A DNA stretch of 27,852 nucleotides from NCBI GenBank assembly GCA_964618405.1, contig CAZUAY010000008.1:1-27852 (forward strand). Reading direction: 5' to 3'. Numbering within the stretch: position 1 is the first letter of the stretch; each line of letters begins with the position of its first letter. The translations under genes were made by a program, and so were the position numbers. This document shows, one piece after another, positions 1 through 7,601 of this stretch. The DNA is from JBBQIY01 sp964618405. GTDB lineage: Bacteria; Verrucomicrobiota; Kiritimatiellia; RFP12; UBA3636. The notes under the pieces are model-generated. The model was not told the DNA's origin. It saw only the letters and a list, made by a program, of their open reading frames with translations, and searched no databases.

Positions 1-308
1 CACCTTCCTTGCGGACTTTGCGTAAACTTAGCGATCTTTGCGTTTAAGATTCTATCACCATAGCCAACAAGGAGTGTCCAATGTCCAAATGAATGATCGC
101 TCGCGAAATCTACGATAATAATCTAAGATCGTAGACGGTCTGACCGAAGTTTCTCACTTGGAAATTGGATTTGAGTGTTGGCTGTTGGAAGCTGAGAGTG
201 CACAGAACTCAGAAACCTTTTCGGATAACGTTTAGCGTAGCGAAAAAACGTTATTCAAGGGTCGCCGGCTGTGCTAAACTCTAGGAAAAATTATGCAAAG
301 GATTCCAA
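1..308. other. Intergenic region upstream of pyrF with short repeats
   Basis: I see no gene here. The first 50 bases contain CTTTGCGT at 16-23 and again at 36-43, plus a related CCTTGCGG at 7-14. The 7-mer TGTCCAA occurs twice in tandem at 75-88. A dyad TCTACGAT (109-116) / ATCGTAGA (128-135) has an 11-base loop. Together these look like decayed repetitive intergenic DNA rather than a coding remnant. No tRNA-like cloverleaf was recognised. The last part carries the pyrF ribosome-binding site AAAGGA at 297-302. Confidence 0.5.
225..254. promoter_or_regulatory. 9-bp-arm dyad upstream of pyrF
   Basis: ATAACGTTT (225-233) and AAACGTTAT (246-254) are exact reverse complements separated by 12 bases. 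The element ends 54 bases before the pyrF start. It could be an operator, an RNA hairpin in the pyrF leader, or part of a dispersed repeat. No U-tract follows, so it is not a convincing terminator. The dyad is seen directly; its role is unknown. Confidence 0.3.
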
Positions 309-1025
309 ATGAAGCATGAAATTATTGTGGCACTGGACGTACCCTCGGCAGTCGAAGCGGCTTCGGCGGTTCGCGAGATTGGTGATGCCGTGTCGTTCTA
401 CAAGGTTGGACTTGAGTTATTCATTTCGGATGGTGCTCAGGTGCTGGATATGCTGACAGGGGAGGGGAAGCGAATTTTTCTCGATCTCAAGCTCCACGAC
501 ATCCCGAGGACAGTCGAACGTGCGGTGGCGTCCTGTATGAAATTTGGTGTTGAACTTCTCACGCTCCATGCGACAGGGTCGAAGGCAATGATTGAGGGTG
601 CTGCGAAGGCCGTGAAGGAGGCGAATACGACCACGAAGCTCCTTGCTGTCACCGTGCTGACCAGTATGGATCAGAGCGATTTAGATAATCTCGGTGTCAC
701 GCGTTCGATGAAAGAGCAGGTGGTTTCGCTGGGCTCGATGGCGATCGCCGCCGGTGCGCATGGGCTGGTTTGTTCCCCCCAAGAGGTTGTGGCACTTCGT
801 AAGGCTATCGGTGTTGAGCCTTGGCTGGTTACACCAGGCGTGCGCCCCGTTGGCGGCGATGTTGGCGACCAGAAACGGGTGGCGACGCCGGGGCAGGCGA
901 TACGGGATGGGGCGACGCACCTCGTCATTGGCAGGCCGATTCTTGATGCCGCTGATAAGCGTGCTACGTCGCTTGCCATTCGTGCCGAGATGGATGCCGC
1001 TTGTACTAAAGTTTATTCGGTTTAG
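309..1025 (+). CDS. pyrF: Orotidine 5'-phosphate decarboxylase
   Basis: This is a cytoplasmic enzyme that decarboxylates OMP to UMP, the last step of de novo pyrimidine synthesis. The 238-residue length is normal for the short bacterial group. The catalytic signature is clear: D59-L-K-L-H-D64, the DxKxxD motif whose lysine and aspartates form the charged catalytic network, followed by IPRTV. The phosphate-binding end of the TIM barrel is visible near the C-terminus as LVIGRPI. The ATG is supported by AAAGGA at 297-302 with six bases of spacing. No other pyrimidine gene is in the window, so pyrF stands alone here. The next gene starts 12 bases downstream and is probably co-transcribed. Confidence 0.96.
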   Translation: MKHEIIVALDVPSAVEAASAVREIGDAVSFYKVGLELFISDGAQVLDMLTGEGKRIFLDLKLHDIPRTVERAVASCMKFGVELLTLHATGSKAMIEGAAKAVKEANTTTKLLAVTVLTSMDQSDLDNLGVTRSMKEQVVSLGSMAIAAGAHGLVCSPQEVVALRKAIGVEPWLVTPGVRPVGGDVGDQKRVATPGQAIRDGATHLVIGRPILDAADKRATSLAIRAEMDAACTKVYSV

Positions 1026-1037
1026 AAAGGTATTGAA

Positions 1038-1562
1038 GTGGTCATTCCAGATAGTGTTATCTTAGCAATTTTAATTTTCTTAGCTCGTGTGATGGATGTG
1101 TCTCTAGGCACGTTTCGTCATGTGATGATCATCCGTGGCAAGCGGGTTCACGCATTCTGTTTGGCTTTTGTGGAATCGCTGATTTGGGTCTATGCCGTTT
1201 CCAAGGTTCTTACCACCATCAGCGGCCCAATGACGGCACTTGCTTTCGCGGGCGGCTTCGCTACGGGAACTTACGTCGGCATCACGATTGAAAAGTTCTT
1301 CAAAATTGGGGAACAGATTGTCCGTGTGTTCAGTGTACGCGGAGATGAGATCGCTGGTGCCCTCCGGGAAACTGGATTTCGGGTTACTGTTACGGATGGG
1401 CGAGGTCGAGACGGTCCGGTCAACATTCTTTTTGTTCAGGTCAGACGAAAGCAGACGGCTCGAGTCCTTAAAACAGCGAGAACAGTTGATCCCTCCTGCT
1501 ATGCAGTTGTAGACGACATCAGCGAGGCAACGTACGGCGGAAATTTATTGGTTCGAAAGTAA
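1038..1562 (+). CDS. UPF0316 / DUF2179-type membrane protein
   Basis: The 174-residue protein starts with GTG at 1038, supported by GAAAGG at 1025-1030. The N-terminal half is hydrophobic with about three likely membrane segments (roughly residues 4-20, 36-58 and 65-85), and carries the family-like pattern ARVMDVSLGTFRHVMIIRG. The C-terminal half (about 95-174) is a soluble alpha/beta domain of DUF2179 type, ending DDISEATYGGNLLVRK. This two-part layout matches the UPF0316 (DUF5698 plus DUF2179) family found across bacteria. Its function is not established, although the DUF2179 domain is often suggested to bind small ligands. Family assignment rests on motif recognition; I infer no specific role. 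Confidence 0.85.
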   Translation: MVIPDSVILAILIFLARVMDVSLGTFRHVMIIRGKRVHAFCLAFVESLIWVYAVSKVLTTISGPMTALAFAGGFATGTYVGITIEKFFKIGEQIVRVFSVRGDEIAGALRETGFRVTVTDGRGRDGPVNILFVQVRRKQTARVLKTARTVDPSCYAVVDDISEATYGGNLLVRK

Positions 1563-1599
1563 GTAGGCGCCCACCCGATCATGAAGAGGGTAAACGGTG

Positions 1600-1628
1600 T
1601 TGAGTACCTCCGATTATTCATGTACAAT
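1600..1628 (+). promoter_or_regulatory. Predicted sigma70 promoter of rfbB
   Basis: A -35 box TTGAGT (1600-1605, 4/6) and a -10 box TACAAT (1623-1628, 5/6) are separated by exactly 17 bases. Transcription would start near 1635, about 20 bases before the preferred rfbB ATG at 1654. The promoter overlaps the possible upstream start at 1597, which argues against that longer reading. Confidence 0.55.
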
Positions 1629-1653
1629 AGTGCTCTTTACACAGGAAAACATC

Positions 1654-2727
1654 ATGCGAAAATTTAGCAATCTTTTGGTTACGGGCGGTTCTGGATTTAT
1701 TGGGTCAAATTTCATCCGATATGTATTGACTCAAACGGACTTCAAAGGTAGGATCATCAATCTCGATACCCTCACGTACGCAGGAAATCCTCTCAGCCTT
1801 GACGATATTAGCAAGACCTTTGGTGATCGTTATGTCTTCGTTCATGCCGACATCCGCGATAAAGCACGCCTAACTGAAATCTTTACTGAATTTGACATTG
1901 ATTCCGTTTGTCATTTTGCGGCCGAGTCTCATGTTGACCGTTCCATTGTTGCCCCCGACGATTTTATCCAAACCAATATTGTCGGTACCTTCAATCTCGT
2001 GCAAACAGCAAAAGAGCGCCTCGGCAAGATGGTGCTTTTTCATCATGTTAGCACGGACGAAGTTTTTGGCAGCCTAGGCGACACAGGCTTTTTCACAGAG
2101 CAAACGCCTTATATGCCTCACAGCCCGTATTCTGCTTCTAAAGCATCATCTGACCACATCGTGCGCGCTTACCACGATACCTACGGCTTGCCGATCACCA
2201 TTTCGAATTGCTCCAATAACTATGGTGCCTATCAATTCCCTGAGAAGCTCGTTCCGTTGGTGATCCTCAACGCCTTCGAAGGCAAACCGCTACCGGTCTA
2301 TGGAGAAGGCATCAACGTGCGCGATTGGTTGCACGTAGACGATCACTGTTCCGCCATTTGGCAGATCATGCAACAAGCGGCATCGGGCGAAACCTACGCG
2401 GTGGGTGGACGGTGTGAGCTTAGAAATATCGATGTCGTCAAACGTCTCTGCGCAGTTGTTGATCGCCTTGCGCCACCGCTCGCCTCTGGTAAGCCACGCG
2501 AAAGCCTCATCACTTACGTTAAGGACCGTCCTGGCCACGATCATCGTTATGCCATTGACTGCTCACGACTGGAGAAAGATCTCGGATGGCGTCAGACGGA
2601 AACGGCCGATTCCGGTTTTGAGAAGACCGTTCGCTGGTATCTTGAGAATAAAGACTGGGTCGAGTCGGTTCGAACCGGAGCCTATCGCCAGTGGCTCGAT
2701 AAAAACTACGGCGATCGGCAGTCGTAA
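1654..2727 (+). CDS. rfbB: dTDP-glucose 4,6-dehydratase
   Basis: This cytoplasmic short-chain dehydrogenase/reductase-fold enzyme converts dTDP-D-glucose to dTDP-4-keto-6-deoxyglucose using bound NAD+, the second step toward dTDP-L-rhamnose and other deoxysugars. Seen in the sequence: the Rossmann glycine motif TGGSGFIGS near residue 10, the catalytic segment HVSTDEVFG with the Thr-Asp-Glu triad of RmlB, the YSASK (YxxxK) motif, and the family-typical NCSNNYGAYQFPEKLVPL. The frame is open from a GTG at 1597, but ATG 1654 has AGGAAA at 1643-1648 and gives 357 residues, the usual RmlB length. The rmlA, rmlC and rmlD partners are not in the window. Confidence 0.95.
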   Translation: MRKFSNLLVTGGSGFIGSNFIRYVLTQTDFKGRIINLDTLTYAGNPLSLDDISKTFGDRYVFVHADIRDKARLTEIFTEFDIDSVCHFAAESHVDRSIVAPDDFIQTNIVGTFNLVQTAKERLGKMVLFHHVSTDEVFGSLGDTGFFTEQTPYMPHSPYSASKASSDHIVRAYHDTYGLPITISNCSNNYGAYQFPEKLVPLVILNAFEGKPLPVYGEGINVRDWLHVDDHCSAIWQIMQQAASGETYAVGGRCELRNIDVVKRLCAVVDRLAPPLASGKPRESLITYVKDRPGHDHRYAIDCSRLEKDLGWRQTETADSGFEKTVRWYLENKDWVESVRTGAYRQWLDKNYGDRQS

Positions 2728-2785
2728 CCTCAGCGAAGCGATTCTGAAGCGCCGTAACCGGGTCGAATCGGGTGGAAGGGTGGTT

Positions 2786-3634
2786 CTACAGGCGGCATGT
2801 GCGGATGTCGGTGATGACGATGCCTTTTGCGCCTAGGTCTGAAAGCTCGTCAATAATCGCATTGATGCCCTTCTTCTTAATCATCGCTTTCACAGCAACC
2901 CAGGTGGGGTCGTTCAAGGGGGCGATGGTCGGTGCTTCGATTCCGGGTGTCAGCACGATGGCTTTCTTCAGCAAGGAGCGGCAGACATCGTATTCAATCA
3001 TCTCGTATTCGCGTGCGAGCACGATGCCTTGGAGGCGGCGAAGAAAGACCGCAACCTGTGGAAGCGCCGCTGTTTCAGCGGAGCGTGAGATCACGATCGC
3101 CTCGGATTCCATAACGGGATCGCCAACGGTTTTGAGTCCCGCTTCGCGGAGTGTCTGGCCGGAATCGACAACGTCGGCAATCGCATCGGCAACGCCAAGG
3201 CGTATCGAAACTTCGACCGCCCCATCTACGGGTATGATCGTCGCGTGAACGCCACGGTTTTCTAAATCGCGCTTCACGATGTTAGCGTAGGAACACGCAA
3301 CCCGAAGTCCGTTCAATCGATCTGGAACGAGATCGCTCTCTTTCGGTACCGCATAACGGAAGGTCGATTTACCGAAGCCGAGGGCCATGACTTCAACCGC
3401 AGGGACGTTGGCATCCAGGTTGAGATCGCGCCCAGTAATGCCAATTTCAACAACGCCTTGTGAGACGTAAACCGCAATGTCTCGCGGACGAAGAAAAACG
3501 AACTCGATATCGTTTTCAGTGTCGATGAGACAAAGTTCACGACCGGATCGCGCGCAGCGATAGCCGGCCTCTTTAACAATGACGATGGCCGCTTCGGAAA
3601 GGGACCCTTTATTTGGAAGTGCAATTCTTATCAT
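2786..3634 (-). CDS. hisG: ATP phosphoribosyltransferase, long form
   Basis: This enzyme joins ATP and PRPP to make phosphoribosyl-ATP, the committed step of histidine synthesis. The N-terminus MIRIALPNKGSLSE is family-typical, GITGRDL lies in the first domain, and the PRPP-binding segment DGAVEVSIRLGVADAIADVV with SGQTLREAGL is clear. The C-terminal region (about 205-282, with PTIAPLNDPTWVAVKAM) matches the regulatory ACT-like domain of long-form HisG, so a HisZ partner should not be needed and feedback by histidine is expected. I chose ATG 3634 because family members begin MIRIALPNKG. In-frame ATGs at 3670 and 3676 would add 12 or 14 residues and overlap hisE. The start lies 16 bases after the hisE stop, and the gene converges with rfbB. 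Confidence 0.93.
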   Translation of the reverse strand: MIRIALPNKGSLSEAAIVIVKEAGYRCARSGRELCLIDTENDIEFVFLRPRDIAVYVSQGVVEIGITGRDLNLDANVPAVEVMALGFGKSTFRYAVPKESDLVPDRLNGLRVACSYANIVKRDLENRGVHATIIPVDGAVEVSIRLGVADAIADVVDSGQTLREAGLKTVGDPVMESEAIVISRSAETAALPQVAVFLRRLQGIVLAREYEMIEYDVCRSLLKKAIVLTPGIEAPTIAPLNDPTWVAVKAMIKKKGINAIIDELSDLGAKGIVITDIRTCRL

Positions 3635-3650
3635 GGTAGTCGACTGTGTT

Positions 3651-3914
3651 TCAGAGGTGCTTGTAGACATCTTCAAGGCTGATGCCCTTGGCGATCATCA
3701 TCACCTGAGCATGATAGAGTAGCTGCGAAATTTCTTCGGCTGTGCGTTCGTTCCCCTCATATTTCGCAGCAATCCAAACCTCGCCGGCTTCTTCATTGAT
3801 TTTCTTTCCGATGAAATGAATGCCCTTTTCGAGTTCCTTGACGGTCCCAGAATCGGGGTCGCCGCTATCGGCTTTGATTTTCAGTTCAGCGAAGAGTTGT
3901 TCAAAAGATTTCAT
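3651..3914 (-). CDS. hisE: Phosphoribosyl-ATP pyrophosphatase
   Basis: This enzyme hydrolyses phosphoribosyl-ATP to phosphoribosyl-AMP, the second step of histidine synthesis. The 87-residue protein starting MKSFEQLF is a stand-alone all-helical MazG-like HisE, not fused to HisI. The acidic signature KINEEAGEVWIAAK followed by EEISQLLYHAQVMM holds the Glu/Asp residues that bind metal in this superfamily. The frame is open further upstream to 4049, but that extension overlaps the acyl-CoA dehydrogenase gene and is not HisE-like. The gene sits between acd and hisG on the same strand, 37 bases after one and 16 before the other, so the three probably form one transcript. hisE before hisG is a partial and scattered histidine arrangement. 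Confidence 0.92.
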   Translation of the reverse strand: MKSFEQLFAELKIKADSGDPDSGTVKELEKGIHFIGKKINEEAGEVWIAAKYEGNERTAEEISQLLYHAQVMMIAKGISLEDVYKHL

Positions 3915-3951
3915 GGTTCTGGCGAGGTTTAGAGGTGAGGAATGAAAGGGA

Positions 3952-5121
3952 CTAGAAAATCCCCTGGGCGGCTTCTTTGATGAGAGCCTTGCCGATGACA
4001 TCGCGCTGAATTTGGTTCGTGCCTTCATAGATCTGGGTAATCTTGGCATCGCGCATCATCTTCTCGACAGGGTATTCCTTCATGTAGCCATACCCACCGA
4101 GGATCTGTACCGCATCCGTCGTGACGGACATTGCCACATCGGAGGCGTAGCATTTGGCCATTGCAGAAATCTTGCTAACATCCTTGGCTCCGCTATCCAT
4201 GTAAGCTGCGCAACGGTACACGAGGGCGCGGGCGGATTCTACTTTCATCGCCATATCGGAGAGCATGAACAGAAGGCCTTGATTGGCGCTGATTGGCTGA
4301 CCAAACTGGCGGCGTTCGCGAGAATATTTGATCGCGATTTCGAGTGCGCCAGCGGCAATACCAAGCGCCTGTCCTGCAACGCTTGGGCGCGAAGCATCGA
4401 GGGTTTTCATGGCGACGATGAATCCACGGCCTTCACCCATGATGAGGTTGTCCTTGTGGACGCGGCAATCCTGGAAGATCAGTTCGCGTGTGGTGGAGGC
4501 ACGGATGCCCATCTTGTTCTCTTTCTTACCAAAGGTGAAGCCTTCTGTGCCTTTGTCGACGATGAAGAAGCTTGCGCCACGAGCGCCCTTCTTCTTGTCG
4601 GTCATGGCGCAGACGGTGTAGATCTCGGCTTCGCCGCCGTTGGTGATCCACTGCTTGGTGCCATTCAAAATATAATAGTCGCCATCCTTCGTGGCGGTTG
4701 TCTGGATTGCTGCTGCATCGGAGCCAGCGTTTGCTTCTGTCAATCCGAAGGCGGCGACGGTTCCTTCTGCCACGCGGGGGAGATACTTTTGCTTTTGTTC
4801 TTCGTTTGCGCAGAGGATGATGGGCAATGTGCCGAGGCCGGTGCCAAAGAGGGCGAGAGCGATACCGGCGTCATACTTACAAAGTTCTTCTACGGCAACG
4901 GCGAAATCCATGGTTGAACCGCCCATACCGCCATAAACTTCGGGAATGAAAATACCAAAGAGACCGGAGTCGGCGAAAGCTTTAACGATTTCGTGAGGCC
5001 AGTCTCCTGTTTCGTCGTAGTGTTCGCGAACGGGGACGATTTTCTCAAGGCCAATGCGGCGGCAGAGGCTTTTGATTTCTATTTGCATTTCAGTTAAGCC
5101 GAAGTCAGCGAGGGATTCCAT
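3952..5121 (-). CDS. Acyl-CoA dehydrogenase (short/medium-chain type)
   Basis: This is a cytoplasmic FAD enzyme that introduces the alpha,beta double bond into acyl-CoA thioesters and passes electrons to electron-transfer flavoprotein. The 389-residue length is normal. Signature 1 is FGLTEANAGSDAAA in the middle beta domain. Signature 2 is QILGGYGYMKEYPVEKMMRDAK followed closely by IYEGTNQIQR, whose glutamate (about residue 366) is the catalytic base position of short/medium-chain enzymes. ATG 5121 has an upstream AGGAG with about nine bases of spacing, and upstream sequence is not family-like. The exact substrate (butyryl-, isobutyryl- or isovaleryl-CoA) cannot be read from sequence. No etfAB is nearby, and the coupling to his genes looks positional rather than functional. 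Confidence 0.93.
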   Translation of the reverse strand: MESLADFGLTEMQIEIKSLCRRIGLEKIVPVREHYDETGDWPHEIVKAFADSGLFGIFIPEVYGGMGGSTMDFAVAVEELCKYDAGIALALFGTGLGTLPIILCANEEQKQKYLPRVAEGTVAAFGLTEANAGSDAAAIQTTATKDGDYYILNGTKQWITNGGEAEIYTVCAMTDKKKGARGASFFIVDKGTEGFTFGKKENKMGIRASTTRELIFQDCRVHKDNLIMGEGRGFIVAMKTLDASRPSVAGQALGIAAGALEIAIKYSRERRQFGQPISANQGLLFMLSDMAMKVESARALVYRCAAYMDSGAKDVSKISAMAKCYASDVAMSVTTDAVQILGGYGYMKEYPVEKMMRDAKITQIYEGTNQIQRDVIGKALIKEAAQGIF

Positions 5122-5167
5122 GCGATTTTCTCCTGTTAATGGTGGTGTGAGGTAAGTGTAGGGTTTG

Positions 5168-5196
5168 ATTCTAACATATCTACTATTTTTTTTAAA
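5168..5196 (-). promoter_or_regulatory. Extended -10 promoter of acd-hisE-hisG
   Basis: On the minus strand the sequence TGTTAGAAT (5176 down to 5168) is an extended -10 element (TGn plus TAGAAT, 5/6). A weak -35 TTTAAA (5191-5196) lies 17 bases upstream, within an A-rich stretch. Transcription would start near 5161, leaving a leader of about 40 bases before ATG 5121. Confidence 0.5.
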
Positions 5197-5216
5197 CGGG
5201 AAAAACGGGGACCTCG

Positions 5217-5256
5217 GTAATCGGTCAGGCACAGGGGGCTGTGCCTGACCGATTAC
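5217..5256. repeat. Perfect palindrome with 18-bp arms
   Basis: GTAATCGGTCAGGCACAG (5217-5234) and its exact reverse complement (5239-5256) flank a GGGG loop. The structure lies upstream of the acd promoter and reads the same from both strands. It lacks a T-tract on either side, so a Rho-independent terminator is not supported. Its perfection suggests a recently dispersed REP/MITE-like intergenic element. Confidence 0.8.
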
Positions 5257-5287
5257 AGTGGCTAGTCGCTAGTGGCTAGTCGCTAGT
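5257..5287. repeat. Tandem duplication of a 14-bp unit
   Basis: AGTGGCTAGTCGCT occurs twice head to tail (5257-5270 and 5271-5284), followed by the start of a third copy (AGT). It directly abuts the 18-bp-arm palindrome, and the two may form one composite intergenic repeat. Confidence 0.75.
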
Positions 5288-5458
5288 ACTGATCGCGGAC
5301 GATTCCGGCCTCACCGAGGCCAGCCACAGGGGAGAAGTAGCGAGTTGCGAGTGGGCGAACCACAGGGGAGAAAAACCTGTAGCCGTTGATGACCGGTCAA
5401 TGAATCGTGAATGCATTCCCCGGTCGCTAACCGATTAGACATTATCCGAATAGAGTAG

Positions 5459-5487
5459 TTGACTGGAGTAAGGCTCCGTGCTACATT
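5459..5487 (+). promoter_or_regulatory. Predicted sigma70 promoter of unit A
   Basis: A -35 box TTGACT (5459-5464, 5/6) and a -10 box TACATT (5482-5487, 4/6) are exactly 17 bases apart. Transcription would start near 5494, within the downstream 21-bp dyad, and would read the GH-like, propeller and ROK genes. Confidence 0.5.
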
Positions 5488-5490
5488 TAG

Positions 5491-5511
5491 TTCTGTCTTC
5501 ATGCGACAGAA
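5491..5511. promoter_or_regulatory. 21-bp dyad, candidate operator for the ROK regulator
   Basis: TTCTGTC (5491-5497) and GACAGAA (5505-5511) are exact reverse complements with a 7-base centre. The dyad covers the predicted transcription start of unit A, whose last gene encodes a ROK-type repressor. The position suits repression, but the link to that regulator is inferred. An mRNA hairpin is the alternative. Confidence 0.4.
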
Positions 5512-5655
5512 TACGCAAAAAAGAGATGACAAGGTGGATCGGCATGTGCCCTTGGGTGGGTCGGGATCTCTTCAACTTATTAAAGCACCCTGCAGCGCAA
5601 GGCGTAGGCGTAGCATTGAAGGTTTTTTCATGAGTCTCAAACGTGAGGAGCAAAA

Positions 5656-7596
5656 TTGACCCCAACACATAAAACCCGTGCCGTACCGCGAAGTCAAATG
5701 CTGGCAACGCCCCTGCCTATGATCATGGGGTGCCATTACACGCCCATGTTCAGCCGCCGGACGCGGGTTCAGGTGTTGGGGCTTGTCGATCAGTCGACTG
5801 ACGCTTGGCTTGATTGGTATCGCCGTGTACACGAACGTGATTCCGTGCATGACATCGCTGAGGCGGGCTATCGCCTCGCGGAACTTCACTTTCTTTATGG
5901 CTTTGGTTTGAAAGCGGAGCATGAGGATGTGGAGCTAACTCGTCAATTTGTGCAGCACGCGCATGAATTCGGGTTGTTGGTGATGGGTTACTTCCAGTTT
6001 TTTTCAATTCAAGAAGAGCTTTTCTTTCTAGAGAACCCGTGGGCACGCGATTGTTTGCAGAGAGACAGCAAAGGAGGAATCCGTCGGTATGATTATGATC
6101 GGCCGGCTCTATGTTTCAGTCATCCGCACGTTCGTCAATACTATTTAGACGGTATCGAGCTTGGTATCAAGCATTGCGATTTGGATGGAATCCGGCTCGA
6201 CAACGATTACTACCGGGGGTGTTATTGCGAAATCTGTCAGGTCGCCTTTAAGGAATATCTTCGCACAACCTATCCGCCGGAGCGGGCACGGTCTGTATTC
6301 GGACTGCCTACCTTGGAAGGTGTTTCGCTATTGCCGGCGGACGAGAACAATCTTTACAGGAAGTCGCGCGATCCTTTGTGGGGTGCAATGGTTCGATTCC
6401 GCCAAGAACAACGGCAGAATATGATGCGTGAACTTTCCAGTCACATTCGCAGCCTGAAGTCTGGTGCTATCCTCGGCGGGAATCCGGCCATCGCCAGAAA
6501 GCTCCCGGAGTCAACTAGAATTCATGTTTATCCACCCGATCTCGGTGAGACGCACGATTTGGTATGTGCCGAAAATGGGCGCTTCCCCGCGCGGGTAGGC
6601 GATGAGGTGCGACATCAAGTTTTAGCCTACAAATGGGGACAGTCGGGCGGCTACAAGATTTTTGCTTCGCACCATATCACGGATCCAGGGGCAGACCGAT
6701 CGCGTTGGCCCAACTCGAAAGAATGCGCCTTGTCGATGTGTGAGGCGCTCTGCTTCGGCGGGCATGTGCCTGCAACAACGTGGGGCTTGCGGATGGACGG
6801 TGCTGACGGCAGCATGCTCTATCGGCGGCCTGAGTTTCTTCAGGCGTTGCGCACCGTAACAGAATTTCTCGATCGCTATGGTTCTCTCTATCGTGAGGCA
6901 ACGTGCAATGCCGAGCTGGGCGTCTATTATAACAGAGAATCGTTAATCTCGGATGAGTCTCTTTGCGCAACGGCGCGCGATGCGGTTGTTCAAATCCTCC
7001 TTCAGAATCAGATTCCTTTTCAGTTTGTAGACCGTGATAGCGATGTGGCACTCGCGGGTATCCGGGTCTTGATCGTGCCCGACGTGCGCTTGGTCAGCGA
7101 CGAACAGCTCGGTCGGTTAACTGCGCAAGCTGAACATGGCGCAGTCATTCTGTGTGGCGATGCGTGCTCGCACGATGAATATTTTCTGCCCCGCAATCCT
7201 CGTGCGTTGCGCGTGTTCCGTGACAAGCCGGGCGTGAAATGGCTTGGCAGTCTGAATGTTTCGATCGAAGAGGCCCTTGCGCACGCATCGCCTCTTCTTG
7301 AAACGCTCGGACAACTACACGATGGCACGGTTCGTGTTGAGGGATCGACCTTTCTTGGTGTCGACACGTTGACCAACGAAGCGGGAGAAGAAATCGTTCA
7401 TTTACTGAATTACGATAACACAAAACCCGTCGATGTCGTTGTTCGTTGGAAGGGAGTTGAAAAACCGGTTGCGGTTTTTTCCCCCGAAGGATTGGGTCCG
7501 GTATCGGAACCGCTCGTGACCTTGGAAAATGGGTGGACCACCGTATCGTGCAAGGAACTTGATACCTATATGGTTTTGCGCCGCGAAGGGAATTAA
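5656..7596 (+). CDS. Glycoside-hydrolase-like TIM-barrel protein
   Basis: The 646-residue protein has no signal peptide and is predicted cytoplasmic. Residues about 25-400 look like a (beta/alpha)8 barrel of the hypothetical glycosyl hydrolase/GH42-like kind, with DLDGIRLDNDYYRGCYCEICQ at 175-195: a strand-end acidic patch followed by a C-x-C-x-x-C cluster that could hold a metal. Residues about 420-540 resemble the glutamine-amidotransferase-like domain that follows the barrel in GH42-type proteins, and a short beta-sandwich ends the chain. Acidic residues such as Glu306 (CAENGRF) are possible catalytic residues, but I cannot assign them. The start is TTG at 5656, chosen because GAGGAG sits five bases upstream; ATG 5698 lacks such a site. 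It is the first gene of unit A. The substrate is unknown. Confidence 0.7.
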   Translation: MTPTHKTRAVPRSQMLATPLPMIMGCHYTPMFSRRTRVQVLGLVDQSTDAWLDWYRRVHERDSVHDIAEAGYRLAELHFLYGFGLKAEHEDVELTRQFVQHAHEFGLLVMGYFQFFSIQEELFFLENPWARDCLQRDSKGGIRRYDYDRPALCFSHPHVRQYYLDGIELGIKHCDLDGIRLDNDYYRGCYCEICQVAFKEYLRTTYPPERARSVFGLPTLEGVSLLPADENNLYRKSRDPLWGAMVRFRQEQRQNMMRELSSHIRSLKSGAILGGNPAIARKLPESTRIHVYPPDLGETHDLVCAENGRFPARVGDEVRHQVLAYKWGQSGGYKIFASHHITDPGADRSRWPNSKECALSMCEALCFGGHVPATTWGLRMDGADGSMLYRRPEFLQALRTVTEFLDRYGSLYREATCNAELGVYYNRESLISDESLCATARDAVVQILLQNQIPFQFVDRDSDVALAGIRVLIVPDVRLVSDEQLGRLTAQAEHGAVILCGDACSHDEYFLPRNPRALRVFRDKPGVKWLGSLNVSIEEALAHASPLLETLGQLHDGTVRVEGSTFLGVDTLTNEAGEEIVHLLNYDNTKPVDVVVRWKGVEKPVAVFSPEGLGPVSEPLVTLENGWTTVSCKELDTYMVLRREGN

Positions 7597-7601
7597 AAAA
7601 A

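Larger units (their letters stand above)
5288..5655. other. Leader and intergenic region of unit A
   Basis: I find no convincing gene here. The phrase CCACAGGGGAGAA occurs twice (near 5324 and 5361). The second half carries the predicted promoter at 5459-5487, a 21-bp dyad at 5491-5511 and a leader of about 160 bases ending in GAGGAG at 5645-5650. A short frame running from 5459 to 5659 overlaps the promoter and has arginine-rich, family-free sequence, so I do not call it a gene. Confidence 0.5.

Noticed and set aside
1597..1653. GTG-started extension of rfbB
   Set aside because: It overlaps the -35 and -10 boxes; ATG 1654 has a good ribosome-binding site and gives the family's usual length.
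4012..4917. 301-codon open frame on the plus strand
   Set aside because: It is antisense to the well-supported acyl-CoA dehydrogenase gene, has a low-complexity Cys/Gly/Ala composition and shows no family motif.
5217..5256. Rho-independent terminator
   Set aside because: The stem is strong but no T-tract follows on either strand, and it lies upstream of both neighbouring genes rather than downstream.
5459..5659. 66-codon frame upstream of the GH-like gene
   Set aside because: It overlaps the predicted promoter and leader, has no ribosome-binding site and no recognisable sequence.
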